The notes beneath the pieces were generated by a model. The model did no database searches and had not been told where the DNA came from. It saw only the letters and a list, made by a program, of their open reading frames with translations. This document shows positions 35,677 through 44,107 of a stretch of 64,000 nucleotides of DNA, piece after piece. Made by a program: the position numbers and the translations under genes. Position 1 is the stretch's first letter, and every line of letters starts with the position of its first letter. Source of the stretch: Maricaulis sp. (GTDB lineage Bacteria; Pseudomonadota; Alphaproteobacteria; Caulobacterales; Maricaulaceae). Location: positions 1 to 64,000 of the forward strand of contig NZ_JASBRI010000025.1 of the NCBI RefSeq assembly GCF_030149515.1, written 5' to 3'.

Positions 35677-37602
35677 TCAATCGCTGGCCGATGCCTGACC
35701 GGTTGCGGTGGTGTCGAGAAATGCAGCGATCCAAAACACGGGCGCGTTCCAGTTGATGGCGACTTCGTTGAGTGCGTAGGCGCGGTAATCGTCGGCCCAG
35801 CAGGCTTGCGGTTCGCATGTGCCGCGCATTTCCCGGGCGACGGGATCAGCCATGTTGGAGGCATTGGCACCTCCGGAAACGGCCCCCGGCGGAGCTTCCG
35901 GATACTCCGGATCGGCGCCGGCGCCCCAGAAACGATGGTGCGGATAGCGCATGGACCGCTCGCCATAGCCGGCAATATAGGACTGATCCAGCGCATTGCG
36001 GCCGAGCAGGTAGTCCATCGCGTCGACAACGGCGTTGCGGTAGCGTGCATCGCCGGTCAGATCGTAGGCAGTCGCAAGGACGATGCCGCGATTGGCCAGA
36101 TTGCCGTTCGAGCCCCAGACGTATTGCGATCTCTCAAAGGGAAAGGCATAGCCCTCGCGCTCGCGGTCGGAGAGATACTTGTCGGCTGCTGCCAGGACCG
36201 TGTTCCGGGCTGCTATCCCGAGCCCGGACGGGACGGTATCGGGACCGAGTGTCGCAATACTCAGCGCCGGCAAAAGTCCCACGGAGGGCCAGGCGATGTC
36301 GGCGTGTTCGGCGGTGAATGCGGGAGCCTCTTCCGGTTGATCGGCATCACGGGCCAGATCGTCCAGATAGCGCTCCTCGCCCGTGGTCAGGAAAAGCTCG
36401 GCCGCTGCCCAGTCGAACTCGTCAGCAAGGTCGTTATCACCATAACTCCCGCCACCGTCGAAATTATTGTAGGCGAAGATGTCGGGATGGCGGTGAGCGG
36501 CGTCATAGGCTCGTTCGGCTGCGTCCAGGCAGCGTGCGGCAAAGTCGTCGTCCCGGCTGCGCCAGACCCGCGCGCACTGTGCAGCCGCGGCGGTCAGGTT
36601 CAACGTCGCAGCGGTGGAAGGCGGCTGCAGGAAGCGCTGTTCGTCGGCGTCCGAGGGCAGGATGGGAAGCGGCAGCCACGCGCGTTCGTGCATCTTGTGA
36701 TGCGCCAATCCAGATCCGTCGATCACCGTGATGTCCAATGCCGCCTCGTCGCTCTGGCGGCCTTTCGCAACAGCCACTTCGGCGCCTTCAGGCACTTGCA
36801 TGGCCAGCATCCATTCCAGGTGCCAGCGCGCCTCGTCGAGAATGTCGGTAATGCCGTTGCCGTTCTCCGGCAGCGGAGCGCGGCCATCGCCCCAGCCCAG
36901 GGCATCCGGACCGCCGAGACGATCCAGGCGTTCGACGAAATTCTGCAGTGTCCACACCGAAATCCCGCCATTGACGACATACTGGCCATAATCGCCCGCA
37001 TCCGCCCAGCCGCCTGTAACGTCCCGCGTATAACCGCAGCCCGGCCAGTGATTGCCAAGCCGGTCCTCGCCGTGAAAACAGGTCAGCTCGGAATTCTCGA
37101 ACCCGGCGGCCCGCGCCCATTGCGGGCCGGGCGCATGCTCTGCTTCGATCGGCGTACCCAGCCGGTTGAGATAGAAATAGGTCAGTGTATCGACGCTGAG
37201 CTGTGCGTAGGGATTGTCCACGACCTCGAAGGGCCGGCCCGTCGTGCCGCAGGCCTCCAGCACATAGCCCTGCCCGGCGGTGTCCAGCGCACCGAAATCG
37301 ATTCGGTGGACATGGTCTCCCGAGCTGTCGTCAGCTCCGAAGACCAGGCTCTCTCCGTGCAGGACGGTGCTTCCGTCCGGCGCGACTACGGACCACATGA
37401 CAGGTTCGCTGTGTCCGGTACGCAGGATCGCCGTTTTGGACGCATCCGGTTCAAAGCCGAGATGGCTCATGCGGATGGCCGGGGCGCCGTCAACGGTCGC
37501 AGCGGCAGGCTCACAGGTCTCGGCCGAGATACCGGTTGTGGCAAGTGCAGTGAGCAGCGCCGCGGTACCGGCGCGGCAGTGGATGGAACAGACGAGCGAC
37601 AC
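35677..37602 (-). CDS. GH9 family endoglucanase/cellulase, exported
   Basis: A 641-residue secreted enzyme. After a ~27-residue signal peptide comes an Ig-like CelD_N module (about 40-130), then the (alpha/alpha)6 barrel. The catalytic Asp pair is in GGWADAGDYGQYV and the acid Glu in LNEVAINWNAP. SQYVWGSNGNLANRG and the RYPHHRFWGAG region are also typical of GH9. It hydrolyses cellulose or mixed-linkage glucan, not xylan. The start is GTG at 37602 with GGGAGGA five bases upstream, so the alternative GTG at 37604 in another frame is ignored. It diverges from the GH3 gene at 38023 over a 420-bp region containing two inverted repeats. Confidence 0.9.
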   Translation of the reverse strand: MSLVCSIHCRAGTAALLTALATTGISAETCEPAAATVDGAPAIRMSHLGFEPDASKTAILRTGHSEPVMWSVVAPDGSTVLHGESLVFGADDSSGDHVHRIDFGALDTAGQGYVLEACGTTGRPFEVVDNPYAQLSVDTLTYFYLNRLGTPIEAEHAPGPQWARAAGFENSELTCFHGEDRLGNHWPGCGYTRDVTGGWADAGDYGQYVVNGGISVWTLQNFVERLDRLGGPDALGWGDGRAPLPENGNGITDILDEARWHLEWMLAMQVPEGAEVAVAKGRQSDEAALDITVIDGSGLAHHKMHERAWLPLPILPSDADEQRFLQPPSTAATLNLTAAAAQCARVWRSRDDDFAARCLDAAERAYDAAHRHPDIFAYNNFDGGGSYGDNDLADEFDWAAAELFLTTGEERYLDDLARDADQPEEAPAFTAEHADIAWPSVGLLPALSIATLGPDTVPSGLGIAARNTVLAAADKYLSDREREGYAFPFERSQYVWGSNGNLANRGIVLATAYDLTGDARYRNAVVDAMDYLLGRNALDQSYIAGYGERSMRYPHHRFWGAGADPEYPEAPPGAVSGGANASNMADPVAREMRGTCEPQACWADDYRAYALNEVAINWNAPVFWIAAFLDTTATGQASASD

Positions 37603-37720
37603 ACTTCCTCCCGGATCGCTATGATTTGGATCTTGCCGGCTTTTGACCCGGTGTCACGACGCAATGTGTCGGATGAACCGTCCCTGCCGTCTTGACAGAC
37701 CCCTTGTATGCCGACGAAGG

Positions 37721-37735
37721 TGTCAGGTACTGACA
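37721..37735. promoter_or_regulatory. Inverted repeat TGTCA-N5-TGACA
   Basis: TGTCAGGTACTGACA is a perfect inverted repeat with 6-bp arms and a 3-bp centre, placed between the GH9 and GH3 genes. It is probably an operator for a regulator of both; no binding protein can be named with confidence. Confidence 0.5.
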
Positions 37736-37739
37736 ACGC

Positions 37740-37753
37740 TGTCAACAATGACA
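37740..37753. promoter_or_regulatory. Inverted repeat TGTCA-N4-TGACA
   Basis: TGTCAACAATGACA is a second inverted repeat with the same arms, centred about 18 bp from the first. Repeats of this size and spacing suit LacI-type or other dimeric repressors; the LacI protein at 44108 is the nearest candidate. Confidence 0.5.
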
Positions 37754-37835
37754 GGAAGCAACCGCCTGGGGAGGGCGGAAGGGGATTACTGGTCCGCGAG
37801 CACACGGCTCGCATAGCGGCTATCTCTTTGTATTT

Positions 37836-38026
37836 ATGCCTGTCTTCGGTGTGTCAGATCAGGCCTTCGGCGATCGCTTCAAAATGGGTGCCGATGGTTT
37901 GATGGAACAAGGCCGCCTGTCCCTCCTGGCGGCTTGGGAGAACTGATGCGCAGCCAGGGCCACCGGGTCGACTGGCTGCGTTCTTTCATTGTCGAGGGGC
38001 GGGATAACGGGAGAGGTGCCGCGTGA
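37836..38026 (+). other. Two very short coupled open frames ahead of GH3
   Basis: A 36-codon frame (37836-37946) ends in TGATG, whose ATG opens a 26-codon frame (37946-38026). The stop of the second frame overlaps the GTG start of the GH3 gene. The second ATG has GGGAGA six bases upstream. Neither product resembles a protein I know, and codon bias cannot be judged at this size. They could be leader peptides that couple translation into GH3, or chance. Confidence 0.25.
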
Positions 38027-40314
38027 AGAGATCGATCAAGAAGATTCTGGCCGCGATGCTGTGCGCCGGGATGACGGCCGTGGCTTCGGCCCAGGAGGGG
38101 TTGGAGGCGCATTCCCAGCGAGTGCGTGGTCTGGTGTCTCAGATGACACTGGAGGAGAAGCTGGGGCAGCTGACGCAGGCAGCGGGCGGTCGGTCGATGT
38201 CGCTTAATTCCCGGCTCACACCGGACGAGCTCGATCGCGTCCGGCGCGGCGAAGTGGGGTCCTACCTGCATGTGGCCGGCGCGGAACCCCTGGAAGAACT
38301 GCAACGCGTCGCTGTCGAGGAGAGCCGTCTGGGAATACCGCTCCTCTTTGCGATGGATGTGGTCCATGGCTATCGCACGCTTTTCCCCGTGCCGATCGGC
38401 ATGGCGGCATCTTGGGATCCGAATGACTGGACCGTAGCGGCGCGCATTTCCGCAGAAGAGGCAACGGCGTCGGGCCTGCACTGGACCTTCGCTCCGATGA
38501 TCGACATTGCCCGCGATCCGCGGTGGGGCCGGATTGTGGAGGGCGCCGGGGCCGATCCCTATCTCGGTGCCCGTATGGCCGAGGCGCAGGTGCGCGGCTA
38601 TCAGGGCGAGAATCTCGCCGCCCGCAACACGTTACTGGCGACGGCGAAGCATTTCGGCGCCTATGGCGTTCCCCTGGGCGGGCGCGATTACGGCACGGCC
38701 GACATTTCCGAGCGCAGTCTGCATGAAATCTATCTGCCGCCCTTCCACGCCGCGACCCGGGCAGGAGCTGGCTCGATGATGACCGCCTTCAACGATATCG
38801 CCGGCGTCCCGTCCACAGCGAACGAGCACCTTATCGACGGGGTTCTGCGCGGGGTCTGGGAATTTGACGGCCTGATGCTGAGCGACTGGAACGCGATCGC
38901 GGAACTGATCAATCACGGCATTGCGAGCACCCGCGCGGAAGCTGGTGCGCTGGCGCTGCGTGCCGGTGTCGACATGGACATGACCAGCGGGGTGTTCGGG
39001 CGCGAATTGGCCGAGGCGATTGCCTCCGATCCTTCGCTGTTGGCCGATCTCGATCTTGCCGTTGCGCGTATTCTGACCGCCAAGGAGCGGCTGGGCCTGT
39101 TCGACGCCCCTTATGCCTATCACGATGCCGGACGAGAGGCTTCCGCCCTTCTGACACCGGATAGCCGGGCTGAGGCGCGCCGCATTGCAGCCCGGTCCAT
39201 GGTGCTCCTGCGCAACGAGAACGAAGCCCTGCCGTTAAACGAAGGGGCCGGACGCATCGCCGTGATCGGTGCCCTTGCCGAGGATGCGATGACCCAGCTG
39301 GGCTCCTGGCGTGCACGGGGGCAGGCCGAGGATGTTGTTACCATCCTGGACGGGTTGCGCGAGAATGCCCCGGCGGGCGTTCAGGTCGAGTACTCGGCCG
39401 GGGCCGCGCCTGGCAACGAGGATCGCTCCGGGATTGCGGACGCTGTCGAGCTTGCTGCGCGCAGCGATCATGTCCTGCTGGTTATCGGCGAGCCCTACTC
39501 TCTTTCGGGTGAGGCGCGCAGCCGGTCTGACTTGCGCCTGCCGCAAAGCCAGCGGGCCCTGGCCCGGGCCGTGCTGGAAACCGGCACGCCGGTCACAGTA
39601 TTGCTGGTCACCGGACGCCCGCTGGCGATCCCCGATCTTGCCGACCGGGCGGATGCGATCCTGAATACCTGGATGCTGGGGGTCGAAGCGGGCAATGCCG
39701 TAGCAGACGTGGTTTTCGGCGCGGTTTCTCCAGCCGGCCGTCTGCCGGTGTCCTTCCCGCGTACGACCGGTGCCGTGCCCTTCACCTATTCTGAAAATCC
39801 GGCCGGACGCCCGGCGCATCCCGATCTTGATCGCGATACCAACCGGTATATCGACCAGCCCATCACGCCGCTGTACGCTTTCGGGCATGGGCTAAGCTAT
39901 GCGCGCTTCGAATATGGCGAACTGAGCGTGTCCGCTGCGAGCGCCGGTCCCGATGAAACCGTGATCCTGTCGGTTCCGGTTACCAACACGTCGGGCCGTG
40001 CGGCCGATGAGGTGGTGCAGCTCTATATGCGCGATCCGGTGGCATCCATCGCGCGGCCGCGCCTGGAATTGCGCGGCTTCGAGCGGATCACGCTCGAGCC
40101 GGGCGAAACCCGCACCGTCAGGTTCGAATTCCGCCCCGCCCAGGCCGCAATCTTCCGCGCCCCGGGGATATGGGATGTCGAAGCCGGCCGACTGGACTTC
40201 CATGCCGGTGCGGCCTCCGACGATCTGCGGGCCTCAGCCTCGCTCGAGATCGGCGGTACGGCGCAGACATCCGTGCCGGCGGCGGCTATCGCGACGCCGG
40301 GGAGCAGCGAATGA
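38023..40314 (+). CDS. GH3 family periplasmic beta-glucosidase (BglX-like)
   Basis: A 763-residue GH3 enzyme with a Sec signal peptide ending AVASAQ (about residue 24). BglX-type markers are FAMDVVHGYRTLFPVPIG, TFAPMIDIARDPRWGRIVEGAGADP, KHFGAYG and the nucleophile Asp in LMLSDWNAI. The alpha/beta sandwich is followed by a fibronectin-III-like C-terminal domain (DEVVQLYMRD, LRGFERITLEPGE). It would release glucose from beta-glucosides in the periplasm. The GTG start has a GGGAGAGG site. Its stop overlaps the start of the exported lactonase gene (ATGA at 40311), so the two products are made together. Confidence 0.9.
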   Translation: MKRSIKKILAAMLCAGMTAVASAQEGLEAHSQRVRGLVSQMTLEEKLGQLTQAAGGRSMSLNSRLTPDELDRVRRGEVGSYLHVAGAEPLEELQRVAVEESRLGIPLLFAMDVVHGYRTLFPVPIGMAASWDPNDWTVAARISAEEATASGLHWTFAPMIDIARDPRWGRIVEGAGADPYLGARMAEAQVRGYQGENLAARNTLLATAKHFGAYGVPLGGRDYGTADISERSLHEIYLPPFHAATRAGAGSMMTAFNDIAGVPSTANEHLIDGVLRGVWEFDGLMLSDWNAIAELINHGIASTRAEAGALALRAGVDMDMTSGVFGRELAEAIASDPSLLADLDLAVARILTAKERLGLFDAPYAYHDAGREASALLTPDSRAEARRIAARSMVLLRNENEALPLNEGAGRIAVIGALAEDAMTQLGSWRARGQAEDVVTILDGLRENAPAGVQVEYSAGAAPGNEDRSGIADAVELAARSDHVLLVIGEPYSLSGEARSRSDLRLPQSQRALARAVLETGTPVTVLLVTGRPLAIPDLADRADAILNTWMLGVEAGNAVADVVFGAVSPAGRLPVSFPRTTGAVPFTYSENPAGRPAHPDLDRDTNRYIDQPITPLYAFGHGLSYARFEYGELSVSAASAGPDETVILSVPVTNTSGRAADEVVQLYMRDPVASIARPRLELRGFERITLEPGETRTVRFEFRPAQAAIFRAPGIWDVEAGRLDFHAGAASDDLRASASLEIGGTAQTSVPAAAIATPGSSE

Positions 40315-41330
40315 TGCGGCGGCGCGACTTCCTGCTGGCATGCGGCGCGGCCGTCGCCACGGCAGGATGCAACCAGCCAGCAACCAGAGGGCCGGGCGTC
40401 GTGGAGCGCCTGGACCCGGCGCTCGACGCGCTGATCGATCCGGCCGTGCAGGCCGAGGTGCTGGGAGAGGGGTATGGCTGGTCGGAAGGGCCGGCCTGGG
40501 ACCGTGACCGCATGTGTCTCTACTTCACGGACGTGCCGGGCAACACTGCCTATCGCTGGGCGCCGGATGACGGGGTTGGCGTCTTCCTCGATCCGTCCGG
40601 GATTCCAAGGGAGCAGGCGGGCGGGTTTCGCGAACCGGGTGCGAACGGGCTCTGGTACGCGGGAAACGGACATCTCCTGGTGTGTAATCACGGCCGCCGC
40701 GCCATTGAGCGGCTGGACGTGGCGTCCGGCCGGCGAACCGTCGTGGCGGACCGCTTTGCCGGTGAGCCCTTCAACTCGCCCAACGATCTCGTTCAGGCAC
40801 GGGATGGAACCATCTATTTCACCGATCCGCCCTACGGGCTGGAAGGCCTCGATGCATCGCCATTAAAACGCCAGGACGCGAACGGGGTCTACCGGATCGC
40901 GCCTGATGGCGGCGTGATGCGCCTCGCAGCGGACATGACCTTCCCAAACGGGATCGCATTATCTCCGGACGAACACAGTCTCTACGTCGCACAGTCCGAC
41001 TCCGCCGCGCAGCAGATCCGGCGCTTTGAGCTCGACGGAGCGGGCGGGGTTCGCGATGCCGGGGTCTGGTTCGATGCCAGCCGGTTTGCGGGGGAGGGGC
41101 AGCCGGGCCTGCCCGACGGGATGGCGGTATCGGCCGACGGCCATGTCTTTGCTACGGGGCCGGGCGGAGTTCTGGTGCTCTCACCGGAGGGCCAGTGTCT
41201 GGGACGGATTCTCACCGGTCGCGCCACAGCGAACTGTGCCTTCGGCGGCGACGGATCCGATCTCTTCATCACTGCCCATGACCGTCTGCTGCGCTTGCCG
41301 ACGCGTGTACGGGGCGTGCAATGGAACTGA
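40311..41330 (+). CDS. Exported SMP-30/gluconolactonase-family protein
   Basis: A 339-residue six-bladed propeller lactonase. The N-terminus RRRDFLLACGAAVATAGC combines a twin-arginine motif with a lipobox Cys (about residue 20), so it is probably a lipoprotein facing the periplasm. Propeller markers are YGWSEGPAWDRD, FNSPNDLVQARDGTIYFTDPPYGL and FPNGIALSPDE, which supply the Glu, Asn and Asp metal ligands. It would open aldonolactones such as gluconolactone or cellobionolactone outside the cytoplasm. It is coupled to the GH3 gene before it and overlaps the GntP gene after it by 10 bp, which supports an aldonate uptake unit. Confidence 0.85.
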   Translation: MMRRRDFLLACGAAVATAGCNQPATRGPGVVERLDPALDALIDPAVQAEVLGEGYGWSEGPAWDRDRMCLYFTDVPGNTAYRWAPDDGVGVFLDPSGIPREQAGGFREPGANGLWYAGNGHLLVCNHGRRAIERLDVASGRRTVVADRFAGEPFNSPNDLVQARDGTIYFTDPPYGLEGLDASPLKRQDANGVYRIAPDGGVMRLAADMTFPNGIALSPDEHSLYVAQSDSAAQQIRRFELDGAGGVRDAGVWFDASRFAGEGQPGLPDGMAVSADGHVFATGPGGVLVLSPEGQCLGRILTGRATANCAFGGDGSDLFITAHDRLLRLPTRVRGVQWN

Positions 41331-42679
41331 TCGGAGAGTATCGCGCTGTCATCGCCACGATCGCCGCAGTGGCGGGGCTTCTTGTTCTGATCCTGCGCTT
41401 TCGGATGAATGCGTTTGCGGCACTCATCCTGGTTGCGACCTTGGCAGCACTGGCGGCGGGAATGGCGCCGGGTGAGGCTTTCGACACCGTCATTGCCGGC
41501 ATAGGCGGAACGCTGGGTTTTATCGCCGTGGTGATCGGGCTGGGAGCCTTGTTCGGTGCCATTATCGAGGCATCGGGCGGCGTGCAGAGCCTTGCGGCCC
41601 AACTGTTACCGGGTGTGGGCATCGGACGCGGACGCTGGACTATGAGTGCGCTGGGACTTCTCGCCTCGATCCCGGTCTTCTTCGATGTCGCCCTGATCAT
41701 CCTGGCGCCGCTGGTGTTTGCAATGGCCGAGCGGGCGAAACGTCCGGCCCTGGCTTTCGGACTGCCATTGCTGGCGGGGCTCGCTACGGCCCATGCCTTC
41801 ATTCCGCCCACGCCGGGGCCGATCGCCGTGGCGGAAATTCTGGGAGCCGATCTGGGATGGGTGATCGGTTGCGGGATGGCTGTGGGCGTATTTGCCGTGG
41901 CCCTGGCCGGACCGGTCTACACGGCGTGGCTCGACAAGCGAGGCGCCTTGCCTGTGGGTGTCCCTGCCGACCCGTTGCCGGCAGACGACAGGCCGGCAGC
42001 AGGCGAGGTGCGTGCAGGAGCGGGGCTGACGGCGGGTCTGATACTGTTGCCGCTTGTGCTGATACTGGCCGGTACCATGGCCCGTTCCGTGCTGGCGGCA
42101 GGGCCGGTGAGGGCCGGTTTCGAACTCGTCGGGCATCCCTTCGCCGCCTTGCTTATTGCCTGCGGGGCAACGCTGTGGCTGTTGCCGGCGCAGAGTCCGG
42201 AGCAAAAGTCGCGCCTCGGCGATGCACTGGGCCGAGCGTTGGAGCCGGCCGGGGCTGTGATTCTGGTCACGGGCGCGGGCGGGGCCTTCAAACAGGTTCT
42301 GGTCGATACGGGAGCCGGAGCACAGTTGGCCGACGCCGCGTTGGGATTGGGCATGACGCCGCTTGTCGCGGGATACGTCATTGCGCTGCTGGTACGCGTC
42401 GCGCAAGGCAGTGCCACCGTGGCGATGATCACAGCGGCCGGGCTGACGGCGCCGCTGGCCGGGGCGGCTGGCCTCGGTGCAGCAGACCTTGCTCTCGTCG
42501 TGATCGCAGTAGCCGCCGGGGCGACCGGCTTGTCACATGTCAACGACTCGGGCTTCTGGTTGGTCAATCGCATTTTCGGCCTGTCCGAGGGGGACACGCT
42601 GCGCACCTGGAGCGTTGCGGCCACGATTGTCAGCCTGGCAGGCTTTGCCGGAAGTCTGGTCCTGAGCCTTCTTGTCTGA
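41321..42679 (+). CDS. GntP-family gluconate/aldonate permease
   Basis: A 452-residue inner-membrane transporter with 12 or more predicted helices. Family segments include GLGALFGAIIEASGGVQ, ASIPVFFDVALIILAPL, FIPPTPGPIAVAEILGADLG and the C-terminal RVAQGSATVAMITAAG. GntP proteins import gluconate and related sugar acids with protons. The start overlaps the lactonase stop. The pairing of a periplasmic lactonase with this permease suggests that aldonic acids made from glucan are taken up directly. No gluconokinase is seen nearby. Confidence 0.9.
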   Translation: MELIGEYRAVIATIAAVAGLLVLILRFRMNAFAALILVATLAALAAGMAPGEAFDTVIAGIGGTLGFIAVVIGLGALFGAIIEASGGVQSLAAQLLPGVGIGRGRWTMSALGLLASIPVFFDVALIILAPLVFAMAERAKRPALAFGLPLLAGLATAHAFIPPTPGPIAVAEILGADLGWVIGCGMAVGVFAVALAGPVYTAWLDKRGALPVGVPADPLPADDRPAAGEVRAGAGLTAGLILLPLVLILAGTMARSVLAAGPVRAGFELVGHPFAALLIACGATLWLLPAQSPEQKSRLGDALGRALEPAGAVILVTGAGGAFKQVLVDTGAGAQLADAALGLGMTPLVAGYVIALLVRVAQGSATVAMITAAGLTAPLAGAAGLGAADLALVVIAVAAGATGLSHVNDSGFWLVNRIFGLSEGDTLRTWSVAATIVSLAGFAGSLVLSLLV

Positions 42680-42683
42680 CGTC

Positions 42684-44063
42684 ATGGCCCGGACGCCCAA
42701 CACGGGATGGGACATGGTCAGGCTCAAGACGGTTGCCGCCTATCTCGGCTATGGAGTCGGCGATTTCGGCCTCAACATCTACTGGAATGCGCTCTCGCTT
42801 GTGCTGCTGTTCTGGTATGCCGAAGTTGTTGGCCTGACACCGCAGGTGGCCGGGGCGATCTATTTCGTCGGCATGGCCTGGGACGCCGTCTCCGATGTGA
42901 TTGTGGCCAGTCTGGCCGAACGCACACGCTCCCGCTTCGGTACCTACCGGCCGCATATCCTGTTCGCCGGTCCGGCGCTGGGCGTGTCCTTTGTTCTCCT
43001 GTTCTGGATCCCCCCGTTCGAGGGTATTGCCCTGGTCGCGGCATTGACGGCGACGCACATTCTGTTTCGTACCGTCTACACGATCGTGGCAGTGCCCTAT
43101 TCTGCGCTCGCTGCGCGATTGACCTATTCCAGCGTTGAACGGACCACCTATTCCGGTGTTCGGATGTTCTTTGCCTTTACCGGTCTGCTCATCGTGTCCG
43201 TGCTCTGGTTCCCTCTGGTGCGAAGCTTCGGTGACGGCGAGGACATCTCCGGCCCCGGCTTTCAGGCTGCCGCCGCGATCGGTGCTGTGACTGCGACGCT
43301 GGCCCTTCTGCTGTGTTTCCTGGGTACGCGCGAAAACCCCCCGTTGGGCCGGCTGGGTGCCGGCAAGGGCCATGGGATGGCGGATTTCTGGCGTGCGGTG
43401 CGCGCCAACGGGGCGCTGGGCCTGCTGCTGGCCCTCATTTTCCTGCAGTCGAGTGCGGTCGCGAGCTTTCTGATTCCTCTGACCTTTTTTGTCGAAGTCC
43501 ACGCGCCGGTATTTGCCGCCAAGGAAGCCGTCATGACGGCCTATGCAGTGGCGACGCTGGTCTCGATTCCGCTGTGGACAATGGTGATCCGGCGTTTCGG
43601 GAAGAAGACGGGCTGGATCGCGGCCTGCATCATCGCAGGCCTGGCGGGACTGGATCTGGCGATCTGGGGCGCGCGGGTGGTGTCGGGTATTCCGCTTCAG
43701 GTGGTGGTCTATGGTTCGGCCTTCGGCGCCTTCGGCGTGCTGGTCTGGGCGCTGGTACCGGATACGGTGGAGTACGGCCAGTGGCAGACGGGCGATCGCA
43801 ACGAAAGCGCGGTGTTCGGTTCGGTGCTCTTGACCCAGAAACTCTCCAGCGGGCTGATGGGACTGTTCGTCGGAACGATGCTGTCGCTCGTCGGCTATGA
43901 CGTCACCCAGGACATCCAGGCGCAATCGACCATCGACAGTCTGCGCCTGCACATCTTTCTGGGACCAACAGTGCTGCTGGCGCTGTCGAGCCTGGTCATT
44001 CTAAGATTGCCGTTGAATCGGCGGGTTCACGCCGAAATCGTTGGCCGGATCGGGGACGACTGA
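42684..44063 (+). CDS. GPH-family sugar:cation symporter
   Basis: A ~459-residue MFS-type protein of the glycoside-pentoside-hexuronide family with 12 predicted helices. The characteristic loop DAVSDVIVASLAERTRSRFGTYRPHIL, with its acidic and arginine residues, lies after helix 2. The substrate is probably glucose, cellobiose or another beta-glucoside, judged from neighbours. The start is uncertain: TTG at 42672 overlaps the GntP stop, ATG at 42684 gives a short lead peptide, and ATG at 42714 is nearest the conserved GDFGLNIYW. I use 42684. It precedes the LacI regulator gene by 44 bp. Confidence 0.82.
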   Translation: MARTPNTGWDMVRLKTVAAYLGYGVGDFGLNIYWNALSLVLLFWYAEVVGLTPQVAGAIYFVGMAWDAVSDVIVASLAERTRSRFGTYRPHILFAGPALGVSFVLLFWIPPFEGIALVAALTATHILFRTVYTIVAVPYSALAARLTYSSVERTTYSGVRMFFAFTGLLIVSVLWFPLVRSFGDGEDISGPGFQAAAAIGAVTATLALLLCFLGTRENPPLGRLGAGKGHGMADFWRAVRANGALGLLLALIFLQSSAVASFLIPLTFFVEVHAPVFAAKEAVMTAYAVATLVSIPLWTMVIRRFGKKTGWIAACIIAGLAGLDLAIWGARVVSGIPLQVVVYGSAFGAFGVLVWALVPDTVEYGQWQTGDRNESAVFGSVLLTQKLSSGLMGLFVGTMLSLVGYDVTQDIQAQSTIDSLRLHIFLGPTVLLALSSLVILRLPLNRRVHAEIVGRIGDD

Positions 44064-44107
44064 TACGGCGCCGGGCGCGGAAAACGTGCGGCGAAAGGAG
44101 CGAATGC

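Larger units (their letters stand above)
37603..37835. promoter_or_regulatory. Divergent promoter region between GH9 and GH3
   Basis: The gene-free part of the 420-bp space between the two hydrolase genes. It holds the GH9 ribosome site (37604-37612), two TGTCA-based inverted repeats at 37721-37753 and no long open frame with coding character. The rest, up to 38022, holds only the two very short open frames reported separately. Confidence 0.6.

Noticed and set aside
35806-37695. Long plus-strand open frame opposite the GH9 gene
   Set aside because: The minus strand encodes a complete GH9 enzyme with signal peptide and catalytic residues; the opposite frame has none.
42673-42679. TGTCTGA at the end of the GntP gene
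   Set aside because: It is formed by the last codons and stop; the GPH gene follows directly and belongs to the glucan block, so I treat the match as chance.
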